Assembly: GCA_005405945.1 (NCBI GenBank)
Contig: BJHW01000001.1
Location: 5,580,001 to 5,644,000, forward strand
Source: Streptomyces violaceusniger
GTDB taxonomy: Bacteria; Actinomycetota; Actinomycetes; Streptomycetales; Streptomycetaceae
Length of the DNA: 64,000 bases
Reading direction: 5' to 3'
Part shown: in pieces, positions 56,908 through 64,000 of the stretch
Numbering within the stretch: the stretch's first letter is position 1
How the letters are laid out: every line of letters begins with the position of its first letter
Position numbers and translations under genes: made by a program
Notes under the pieces: model-generated
Told to the model about the DNA's origin: nothing
What the model saw: only the letters and a program-made list of their open reading frames with translations
Databases searched by the model: none

Positions 56908-57975
56908 TCACCCGGCTGCTCCATCCCCGTCGAGGATGTCGTCGGCGATGCGGGACAGATCCTCGGCACTGGGCATCAGCTCGCGCACATGGGGCGGCAG
57001 CGCGGCGTAGGTGCTCACGGCGAGCGGTGCGTTGTTGCTCCGCAGGGCGTACTCGATCGTCCCCTTGTCGCGGCTCTTCGCGATGAGGATCCCGAGGGTC
57101 GGATCGTCGCGCTCCTTGTCCCGGACCAGGTCGTCGACGACGGTGACGTAGAAGCCGAGCTGGCCCAGGTGGGCGGGCTCGGCTTCCTTCGTCTTCAGCT
57201 CGATGACGACATAGCGGTGCAGCTTGCAGTGGTAGAAGAGCAGGTCGATCCGGAACTCCCGCTCCCCCACCTTGACCGGGTACTGCCGCCCGACGAAGGC
57301 GAAGCCAACCCCGAGCTCGGTCAGGAACCGGACGAGGTGGGTGACCAACGCGTCTTCCAGGTCACGTTCTGCGGGCTCGCCAGTAAGCCGGGTGAAGTCG
57401 AGGCGGTATGGATCCTTGGTGACCTCCTGGGCCGCTTCGGACTCACCAGGGACAGTGAAGGTGAAGTTGGACAGCGCCGCGCCGTGGGTAAGGTGCGCCT
57501 TGGCGAGGATCACGGATTCGAGCTCGCTCCGCGACATGCCTCGGTAGACGGCCACTTGGGAGTAGAAGTCCAACTCGGCGCGGTCGTTGCACTTGTCCAT
57601 CAGGAGCTGGATGTGGGCCCAGGGCAATTGTCCAGCAGGCTGCTGGACAATTGGCTCAGGCCAGAGTCGGGCCATCTTCAGCATGTAGTGGAGGCTGCTA
57701 CGTGAGAAGCCCCGCTGGTTCGGAAAGGCCGTGCGCAGTTCCACCGCCACCCGGTTGATGATCTTCGTTCCCCACCCCTCCCGCTCCCTGCGCTCCAGGA
57801 TCGTCCGCCCGATCTCCCAGTACATCGCGATCATCTCGGTGTTGACCTTGAGCTGCGCCCGGACATGCGCCCCTCGCACGATCGCCTTGAGGTCATCGAC
57901 CAGTTCGAAGAAGCCCGGCGGGAGCTCGGACCCCTGCGCGGGAATGGGCGTCTGCTGCGTGAGTTCGTTCTGCAT
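56908..57975 (-). CDS. DUF1016/YhcG-type PD-(D/E)XK nuclease protein
   Basis: 355 residues from ATG 57975 (MQNELTQ). The N-terminal DUF1016_N domain has YWEIGRTILERREREGWGTK and GFSRSSLHYMLKMARLW. The C-terminal PD-(D/E)XK core shows REFRIDLLFYHCKLHRYVVI and ELKTKEA (Asp, then ExK). YhcG-like proteins occur with restriction or mobile loci. It sits alone between core genes mshD and the nucleotidase gene, a likely accessory insertion. Confidence 0.9.
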   Translation of the reverse strand: MQNELTQQTPIPAQGSELPPGFFELVDDLKAIVRGAHVRAQLKVNTEMIAMYWEIGRTILERREREGWGTKIINRVAVELRTAFPNQRGFSRSSLHYMLKMARLWPEPIVQQPAGQLPWAHIQLLMDKCNDRAELDFYSQVAVYRGMSRSELESVILAKAHLTHGAALSNFTFTVPGESEAAQEVTKDPYRLDFTRLTGEPAERDLEDALVTHLVRFLTELGVGFAFVGRQYPVKVGEREFRIDLLFYHCKLHRYVVIELKTKEAEPAHLGQLGFYVTVVDDLVRDKERDDPTLGILIAKSRDKGTIEYALRSNNAPLAVSTYAALPPHVRELMPSAEDLSRIADDILDGDGAAG

Positions 57976-58169
57976 GATCCGCACGCTCACATAACGAACC
58001 ACCACTCAAACCCCTCATCAGGACTTTTCCGCCGAACGTGCGAAGTCGCCCCGCACCGTTGACTACCGGCAACCAGCTCTTCACCTCACCCCCTGCCCCG
58101 CTACGCGCGTTGACCGTAAGCTGCGCTCCACATCCATCACGGACGAACAAGGGCACATAAGGGGACGAC

Positions 58170-59993
58170 ATGCCAGCGAGACCTCAACGGCGCGGGGCGG
58201 GACGCCGGTTGGCCACGGGAGTCGCGGTGCTGGCCGCCGCGGCCGGGGTGCTGACCGCCGTGAGCCCGGCGGGTGCGGACACCGGCGCCACCGCCTCGGA
58301 CCCGCACCGGCCCGGGCGCACCGTCGACGTGCAGCTGCTGTCCTTCAACGATCTGCACGGAAACCTGGAGCCCCCGCAGGGCTCCTCGGGCACCGTCACC
58401 GAGACCCAGGCGGACGGCACCACCAAGACCATTCCGGCGGGCGGCGCCGAATACCTCGCCACCTCCCTCCGTAACGCCCGTAAGGGCCACGAGTACTCGG
58501 TCACCGCCGCCGGCGGCGACATGATCGGCGCCAGCCCGCTGATGTCCGGCCTCTTCCACGACGAGCCGACCATCGAGGCGCTCAACAAGCTGGACCTCGA
58601 CGTCACCGCGGTCGGCAACCACGAGTTCGACGAGGGCCGGGCCGAGCTGAGCCGGATCCAGAACGGCGGCTGCCACCCCAAGGAGGGCTGCTACGAGAAG
58701 GGCAAGACCTTCCCGGGCGCCGACTTCCCCTACCTCGCCGCGAACGTCACCGACGAGAAGACCGGCAAGCCCATCCTCAAGCCCTACACCGTGTGGCAGC
58801 GCAACGGCGTGAAGATCGGCTTCATCGGGGTCACCCTCGAGGGCACCCCGGACATCGTCACCGCCGAGGGCGTCAAGGGCCTGAAGTTCCACGACGAGGT
58901 CGAGACGATCAACAAGTACGCCAAGGAGCTCCAGCGCAAGGGCGTGAAGTCGATCGTCGCGCTCATCCACGAGGGCGGGCTGCCCGCCTCCCCCTCGTAC
59001 AACTACGACTGCGACAACGGCGGCGCGGGCAAGGGCATCTCCGGCCCCATCACCGACATCGCCAAGAACATCACGCCCCAGGTCGACGCCCTGGTCACCG
59101 GCCACACCCACCAGGCGTACACCTGCACCATCCCGGACCCGTCCGGCACCCCGCGCACGGTGACCTCCGCGGCCTCCTTCGGCCGCCTCTACACCGACAC
59201 CACGCTCACCTACGACCGCCGCACCGGCGACATCGTGCGGACGAGCGTGAAGGGCGCCCACGCGGCGAACCACGTCGTGAACCGCGAGCAGCCCAAGGCT
59301 CCCGACATGACCTCGCTCATCGGGCGCTGGAACAAGCTGGCCGCCCCGATCGCCAACAAGCCGGTCGGCTACGTCTCCGCCGACGTCAACGGCCGCGGCT
59401 CCACCGCCTACGAGACGCCCCTGGGCGACGTCATCGCCGACGGCCAGCTCGAAGCGCTCTCCCCGGCCGACAAGGGCGGCGCCCAGATCGCCTTCATGAA
59501 TCCCGGCGGCATCCGCTCCGACCTCGCCTACAAGGCGTCGGGCAGCGAGGGGGACGGGGTCGTCACCTACGGCGAGGCGTTCACGGTCCAGCCGTTCACC
59601 AACATGATGAACGTCATCGACCTGACCGGCTCCCAGCTGATCAGCGCACTCCAGCAGCAGGTCAGCGGCTCGAACGAGGCTTCCCCGAAGATCCTCCAGG
59701 TCTCCAAGGGCCTCACCTACACCCTGGATCTGACCAAGTCCGGCAAGGACCGGATCGTCACCGACTCGGTGAAGCTGAACGGTGAGGCGATCGACCCCGC
59801 CAAGACCTACCGCGTCGCGATGAACGAGTTCCTCGCGGGCGGCGGCGACGGCTTCCCCGCCTTCAAGGACGGCAAGAACAAGCTCGTCGGCGCCTCCGAC
59901 CTGGACGCGTTCACGGCCTACCTGGGCGCGCACTCGTCGCAGTCCACGCCCCTGGAGCCGCCGAAGGCGGACCGCATCACCGTCGTGAAGTAA
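58170..59993 (+). CDS. Secreted bifunctional UshA-type 5'-nucleotidase
   Basis: 607 residues. A Sec-type signal peptide (RRLATGVAVLAAAAGVLTA, cleavage near ADTGA) exports it. Metallophosphatase motifs: LLSFNDLHGNLEPP, AAGGDMIGASPLMSG, VTAVGNHEFDEGRAEL, ALIHEGG and VTGHTHQAY. The C-terminal domain has FMNPGGIRSDL and YGEAFTVQPFTNMMNV. It should dephosphorylate extracellular nucleotides, scavenging phosphate. A cttcacctcacc stretch at 58079-58090 is a candidate PHO half-site. Confidence 0.94.
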   Translation: MPARPQRRGAGRRLATGVAVLAAAAGVLTAVSPAGADTGATASDPHRPGRTVDVQLLSFNDLHGNLEPPQGSSGTVTETQADGTTKTIPAGGAEYLATSLRNARKGHEYSVTAAGGDMIGASPLMSGLFHDEPTIEALNKLDLDVTAVGNHEFDEGRAELSRIQNGGCHPKEGCYEKGKTFPGADFPYLAANVTDEKTGKPILKPYTVWQRNGVKIGFIGVTLEGTPDIVTAEGVKGLKFHDEVETINKYAKELQRKGVKSIVALIHEGGLPASPSYNYDCDNGGAGKGISGPITDIAKNITPQVDALVTGHTHQAYTCTIPDPSGTPRTVTSAASFGRLYTDTTLTYDRRTGDIVRTSVKGAHAANHVVNREQPKAPDMTSLIGRWNKLAAPIANKPVGYVSADVNGRGSTAYETPLGDVIADGQLEALSPADKGGAQIAFMNPGGIRSDLAYKASGSEGDGVVTYGEAFTVQPFTNMMNVIDLTGSQLISALQQQVSGSNEASPKILQVSKGLTYTLDLTKSGKDRIVTDSVKLNGEAIDPAKTYRVAMNEFLAGGGDGFPAFKDGKNKLVGASDLDAFTAYLGAHSSQSTPLEPPKADRITVVK

Positions 59994-60010
59994 CCGCCCG
60001 ACGCCCACCG

Positions 60011-60041
60011 ATGGCCCGGCCGCCACAAGCGGCCGGGCCAT
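60011..60041. terminator. Bidirectional terminator between nucleotidase and glycosyltransferase
   Basis: Perfect 13-base arms atggcccggccgc and complement with loop cacaa, 18 bases after one stop and 8 before the other. Confidence 0.85.
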
Positions 60042-60048
60042 CGTCATC

Positions 60049-61223
60049 TCACCGCAGCGCGTCCTCGATCAGATCGGCCGCCCGCGCGGTGCCACCCTCG
60101 GCCCGCACCTCGTCCCGCAGCCGCGCCACCCGCCGCGCGACCTCCGCGTCCGCGGTGAGCTCGGTCAGCGCCGCCCGCAGCGCCCCGGCGGTGGCGTCCG
60201 CCATGTCCAGACGACGGGCCACCCCCAGCTCCACGAGCCGGTCGGCGTTCATCGGCTGCTCGGCGCCCTGCGGTACGGCGATCATCGGCACCCCGCAGTA
60301 CAGTCCCTCACTGCTGCCGCCCATCCCCGCATGGGTGATGAACGCGTCGGCCCGCTCCAGGATCGCCAGCTGCGGCACCCAGTTGTGCACCTCGACATTG
60401 GCCGGAATCTCCCCCAGCTCGCCCGGGTCGACGTACTTGCCGATCTGCAGCACCACATGCCATCCGGGCAGATCCCCGAAGGCCGCGACGCACTCGCGGT
60501 AGAAGGCGGCCTGCCGGGTGTACGCCGAACCCAGCGAGACCAGCAGCACGTTCTCCGCCCCGCGGGACGCTCCCAGCCACCCTGGTCGGCACGGTCCCCG
60601 AGGCACGGCCCCACGAACGTCACCACCTCGGTGTTCACCCGCTCGGCGTTCGGCTGCATCGCGCGGGGAATGAGCGCGACACAGCGCGGCGGCTGCCCGG
60701 AGAAGGCGTTCGGGTCCGTGGTGGTGGCACCCGACTCCACGAGCCACGTCGCGAACTTCTCCTGATACGCGTCCGCACCGGGAAGGCTCATGATCTGCTC
60801 CGCCACCTCGTCCTGGTACCCCTCCCAGCCCACGATCGTCGGCGACAGCTGGACCAGCGGGCGCCCCTGCGTCTCGGCGAGCACCCGGGCGGGGTACGCG
60901 CCGATGTCGTACAGATACAGATCGGCCGGGTCGCGGTCGTACACGGCGCGCAGCTGCGGCAGGACGTGGATGGCGTCGTCCAGGAACACGGTCATCGCAC
61001 CGATCGGGTCCTCCGGCCAGTCGTTGTCGGCGACCGGCAGGGTGGAGCGGTACGGCACCAGCTGGGCCCCGGTCGGCTTGATGACGTCCGCCATACGGGG
61101 ATCGTTGGCGTACGTCACCCGGTGCCCCCGGGCCACGAGTTCGCGGATGATCTCGAGGCTGGGCAGGGTGTGGCTGATGGCGGGGATGCCGACCATGGCG
61201 ATATGGGCACGGCGACGGGACAT
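60049..61223 (-). CDS. Macrolide-type UDP-glycosyltransferase, frameshifted
   Basis: GT1 family, 391 residues when corrected. The N-terminal part MVGIPAISHTLPSLEIIREL (acceptor-side GT-B domain) and the C-terminal donor-side domain (VLLVSLGSAYTRQAAFYREC, NWVPQLAILERADAFITHAG, VPQGAEQPMNADRLVELGVA) lie in different frames; one base is missing near 60,557-60,566. The HAGMGGSSEG and PQGAEQ motifs are typical of OleD/MgtA-like enzymes that inactivate macrolides by glucosylation. A possible leader region precedes the ATG at 61223. Confidence 0.9.
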
Positions 61224-61239
61224 GAGGAATCACTCGTTT

Positions 61240-61343
61240 CAGGTCTACGGCGAGATGGACACGACGGCCCGGCGCAGCGGCGGCGTCGCCGGTGCGCGGG
61301 GCGAGACGGCGTGTCAGCCGTAGATCTGAAGGAACGAATCCAT
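61240..61343 (-). promoter_or_regulatory. Possible leader ORF and attenuator before the glycosyltransferase
   Basis: On the minus strand, ATG 61343 opens a nine-codon frame (MDSFLQIYG) ending at 61314. Its last codons and following bases pair with 61240-61251 (11 of 12, caggtctacggc and counterpart) and with 61258-61263 (6 of 6), leaving a 65-base loop region. This is the geometry of a translational or transcriptional attenuator. No strong ribosome site precedes the short frame. Confidence 0.4.
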
Positions 61344-61491
61344 GCGGGGAACGGTACCCCGGCCGCCGACCGGCCCGCCTCCCGTTTTTCCGGCCTCAGC
61401 AAGCGGTAAGTGCCCGCTCAGCGCCGGGCCCTAGGGTCGCGAACGCGACGGGCCGTCCGTTCTCCCTCCCTCTCCCGACGGACCGTCGCGC

Positions 61492-61692
61492 CTAACCTTC
61501 CTGGAGGCGGTCGAAGTCACCGGCCTTGGCCGCCCGTATGAGGAACCGCAACGCGGCCGGGGTGGTGGTCAGAACGATGTGGGGGTCGTCGCTTTCCCGG
61601 AGCCTGATCTTCCCGTTGCGTGCGGCAGCGACGTAGACGCAGGATGACGCCTCTTCGCTGAACGTGGACTTCCGCCAGTTGAGCCTGGACAC
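61492..61692 (-). CDS. DUF397 small protein
   Basis: 66 residues. RLNWRKSTFSEEASSCVYVA and FLIRAAKAGDFDRL are the DUF397 hallmarks (W-x-KSS-type start). In Streptomyces such proteins pair with an adjacent XRE regulator and often an ATPase; here it is 12 bases after one. Small cytoplasmic partner; function not proven. Confidence 0.92.
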   Translation of the reverse strand: MSRLNWRKSTFSEEASSCVYVAAARNGKIRLRESDDPHIVLTTTPAALRFLIRAAKAGDFDRLQEG

Positions 61693-61704
61693 AAACCTTC
61701 CCCT

Positions 61705-62583
61705 TCAGATTCCCTGCGCAATGCGTCGAATGAGGTCCCGTGACTCGTCCGCGCTGAGAGCGGCCTGCTCCATGCGGTCGAGCACCAAGCGGTACTTCTC
61801 CAACTGAGCGGCAGCGTCAACCAGTTCGACGCCATGAGCTGTATCGAGCTGAACCGTGTCGAGTTGGGTCACCGGGCCGTGGAAGTAGTCGACCCCGTGC
61901 GCCGAGATAGGGAACGACACGCCACCGAAGGGGATGACGAGGACTGTCAGATGATCCCGCTCGCTCATGCTGATGAGGTGTTCCAACTGGGCCTTGGCCG
62001 TAGCCGCCCCGCCGAACTGCATCCTCAAGGCGGCCTCGTGGATGATCGCGGTGTACGGCAGCGGCTTGTCCCGGAACAGGACAACTTGACGCTTGACCCG
62101 GTACGACACCCGATGCTCCACCTCAGGGGGCATGAGCGGCGGGACGACTTCACGGAAGATCGCCCGCGCGTGCTCGGGAGTCTGCAGCAGACCGGGGATG
62201 GTGATTACCTGGGCAACTCGAGCCGCGACGGCGTGGTGCTCAAGCTCGGCCAAGTCCAGAAGCCCGGAGGGGAACGTTTCCCGATACTCCTCCCACCAGC
62301 CTCGCTTTCGGTCCCCCGTCATTCCGGCAAGTGCGTCCACCAATGCTTGATCCGAGCAACTGTAGTTCTGCGCCAGAACCCGTACTCGGTCTGCACTCAC
62401 CGCGTAGCGGCCTGCCTCGATGTTGCTGATTCGCGCTTGGTTGCCGCCCAGGAGAGCTGCGGCCGCAGTCGATGAGATCCCTGCGCGCTCTCGTAGTTTG
62501 CGCAGCTCGGCGCCCAACCTCTGCTTCCGCGCTGTGGGCGTACTACTTGGCGGCACCAGTTGTCTCCTCCTCGGAACACGCAC
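61705..62583 (-). CDS. XRE-family regulator with DUF5753 domain
   Basis: 292 residues. HTH LRKLRERAGISSTAAAALLG and GGNQARISNIEAGRYAVSAD. The C-terminal DUF5753 has ITIPGLLQTPEHARAIFREV, HEAALRMQFGG and DSVQ-like core (TVQLDTAHGVELV). It is the regulator of a WhiJ-like cassette with the DUF397 gene next to it and a divergent anti-sigma-like ATPase at 62705. These systems modulate development or antibiotic production. Confidence 0.93.
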   Translation of the reverse strand: MRVPRRRQLVPPSSTPTARKQRLGAELRKLRERAGISSTAAAALLGGNQARISNIEAGRYAVSADRVRVLAQNYSCSDQALVDALAGMTGDRKRGWWEEYRETFPSGLLDLAELEHHAVAARVAQVITIPGLLQTPEHARAIFREVVPPLMPPEVEHRVSYRVKRQVVLFRDKPLPYTAIIHEAALRMQFGGAATAKAQLEHLISMSERDHLTVLVIPFGGVSFPISAHGVDYFHGPVTQLDTVQLDTAHGVELVDAAAQLEKYRLVLDRMEQAALSADESRDLIRRIAQGI

Positions 62584-62704
62584 GCTGCGTGAACGTCACC
62601 CACACGAGTCAACTTGTAACGACTTCCCCAACTTCGATGGAAGACATTACATCGAACGCCATATGGTGTGGCCCACGCCGCCCAGCCGCCAAAGGGAGAC
62701 CCGC

Positions 62705-63217
62705 ATGGCAACCGTATCGCCGCAGGCACCGACTTCAGGGCCATCCGAGAACCCCTGGACGTACTCCCTACGGCTGCCCAACGATCCACGCGCCGCACGG
62801 ATCTCACGAGCCACGCTCCGGGCTGTCCTCTCCTCCCACGGCATGGCCGAACTGACCGACACGGCGGAACTCCTGACCTGCGAGCTGGTCACCAACGCCG
62901 TCCGCCACTCCGACGGCCCGGCCCAACTCCGCATCCGCCACCTCTGCGAAAACCGCCTCCGCGTCAGCATCTGGGACACCAACCCCACCATCCCCGCACC
63001 CTTCGACGCCCCGCCCCGCCCGCTCGACCGCTTCACTGCCCTCACCGAAGCCGCCGCCAACTTGGACGCCACGTCCGGCCGTGGCCTGCTCATCGTCCGT
63101 CTCTGCGCCGACAACTGGGGCGGATACCCCCTCGCCGACGACCTCTTCGGCATCAGCGGCAAGCTCCTCTGGTTCGAACTCACCCCCCAGCAGAACGCCT
63201 ACGAGATCGCGGCCTGA
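62705..63217 (+). CDS. HATPase_c (RsbW/anti-sigma-like) ATP-binding protein
   Basis: 170 residues from ATG 62705. GHKL-type fold: CELVTNAVRHSD (N box), RVSIWDTNP and ATSGRGLLIVRLCADNWGGY (G boxes). Such stand-alone kinases may act as anti-sigma factors in Streptomyces. It starts 121 bases from the divergent XRE gene, completing the trio. Confidence 0.92.
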   Translation: MATVSPQAPTSGPSENPWTYSLRLPNDPRAARISRATLRAVLSSHGMAELTDTAELLTCELVTNAVRHSDGPAQLRIRHLCENRLRVSIWDTNPTIPAPFDAPPRPLDRFTALTEAAANLDATSGRGLLIVRLCADNWGGYPLADDLFGISGKLLWFELTPQQNAYEIAA

Positions 63218-63290
63218 CCCATTCCCCCAATCGGGTGATCACCGGTCATTTGCCCCGGGCACATGCTCCGATGACCCTACGTTCACACAC

Positions 63291-64000
63291 ATGGTCAGTT
63301 CGCGGCACGAGGCCGCACATCGCATCTTTCAAGAACGACCGGAGTTACTCGCCCCGGTATTCCGCATATTGGACGTCCCGCTGCCAAAGGAAGCAGCCGT
63401 CGAGGTGCTCACCCCCGACGCCACGGAGATCCGCCCGCTGGAGCGGCGCGTGGACAGCGTGCTGCGCGTCGATCCCCCTGATGGTGGCGGCTTCCTCCTG
63501 GCCATCGAGGCACAGGGTCGTCCCGACCCGGACAAGGCGGTCAGCTGGGCCTACTACCTGGCGTTTCTCAAGGCGAAGCACAAGCGTCCGGCGCTTCTCT
63601 TGGTGGTCTGCCAGGACAAGTCAACCGCCGACTGGGCGGCGGGGCCCTTCCGGCTCGGCCTGGACGACTGGACGGCACTGTCCGTACACCCACTGGTCCT
63701 GGGCCCCGGGAATGTCCCAGTGATCCTGGACCCCGAGGAGGCCGCCCAGGACCTGACCTTGGCGACGTTCTCGGCCCTGACACATGGCAGCCACCGGGAC
63801 GCCCCGGCCATACTGAAGGCCCTGGCTCGTGCTATGGGAACGGCCGACCCGGAGTCCGTCAGCTACTACTCGGAATTGCTGGAGATCGGCCTGGAGGGCT
63901 TCCCGGCCAAAGACACTTGGAGGAACGAGATGAGCGTGGGTACATACTTCCCCGGCCGTGGCACCCTCATCGAGGAGACCTTCCTCAAGGGAAAGGCAGA
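63291..64000 (+). CDS. PD-(D/E)XK/Rpn-like protein, 3' end cut by the window
   Basis: 236 codons visible from ATG 63291 (MVSSRHEAAHRIFQERPELL) with no stop before the window end. The core RRVDSVLRVDPPDGGGFLLA then IEAQGRPDPDKAVSWAYYLA shows the D...ExQ pattern of Rpn-type nuclease-fold proteins, followed by SVHPLVLGPGNVPVI and FSALTHGS. The family is abundant in Streptomyces, often annotated as transposase-like or hypothetical. Confidence 0.85.
   Translation, partial: MVSSRHEAAHRIFQERPELLAPVFRILDVPLPKEAAVEVLTPDATEIRPLERRVDSVLRVDPPDGGGFLLAIEAQGRPDPDKAVSWAYYLAFLKAKHKRPALLLVVCQDKSTADWAAGPFRLGLDDWTALSVHPLVLGPGNVPVILDPEEAAQDLTLATFSALTHGSHRDAPAILKALARAMGTADPESVSYYSELLEIGLEGFPAKDTWRNEMSVGTYFPGRGTLIEETFLKGKA

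Noticed and set aside
63291..64000. Transposase
   Set aside because: Proteins like this are often annotated as transposase-related, but the visible part has a nuclease-fold Rpn pattern and no inverted repeats or DDE motif; no insertion sequence was found in the window.

Overview
The window is very GC-rich, with dense, often overlapping genes and long antisense shadow frames. The gene content (MbtH-like protein, MsiK, CarD, mycothiol genes, a DUF397/XRE/ATPase trio) points to a Streptomyces chromosome. From msiK to phoU the gene order matches, from memory, the SCO4240 to SCO4228 stretch of S. coelicolor.

Bases 1-11,100 are the edge of a natural-product cluster. A plus-strand operon encodes a hydrolase (cut by the window), a double-hotdog protein, a ketosynthase-like protein with no catalytic residues, a dehydratase didomain and a P450. 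It converges on a minus-strand operon for a type II thioesterase, ACP, ketoreductase, isomerase and MbtH-like protein, with an IclR regulator and two paralogous HTH regulators behind it. Discrete ACP, KR, DH and KS-like proteins with a 2-hydroxychromene-2-carboxylate-isomerase-like protein, MbtH and P450 fit a highly reducing type II PKS serving an NRPS, as in cinnamoyl-lipid peptides. The condensing enzymes and NRPS would lie to the left, outside the window.

Bases 11,100-28,400 hold a gene-poor boundary, tRNA-Thr and then core genes: msiK, a sugar nucleotidyltransferase, a DoxX-type membrane protein, rlmB, cysS, ispD-ispF, carD, a lipoprotein, phoR-phoP divergent from phoU with PHO-box-like repeats between them, and a 41-residue cysteine-rich peptide.

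Bases 28,400-51,100 mix accessory and core genes: a giant nSTAND/WD40 protein, an FkbM methyltransferase, a GntR/glycosyltransferase pair with a clear operator, gpmA, an MFS transporter, a coupled small membrane protein/ECF sigma/M48 protease operon, a Tat-exported beta-helix protein, mshA with a YbjN gene, a methyltransferase, a permease, and a divergent XRE/aldo-keto reductase pair.

Bases 51,100-64,000 hold a polyphosphate operon (ppk, CHAD, Nudix), mshD, a DUF1016 nuclease, a secreted 5'-nucleotidase, a macrolide-type glycosyltransferase with a possible leader, an XRE/DUF397/ATPase trio, and a PD-(D/E)XK-like gene cut by the right edge. Phosphate physiology recurs: phoRPU, ppk/CHAD and the nucleotidase.

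Twelve genes, including phoP and mshA, are broken by about 16 single-base deletions, mostly in G or C runs. I read these mainly as base-calling errors rather than pseudogenes, and give each such gene as one feature spanning the break.
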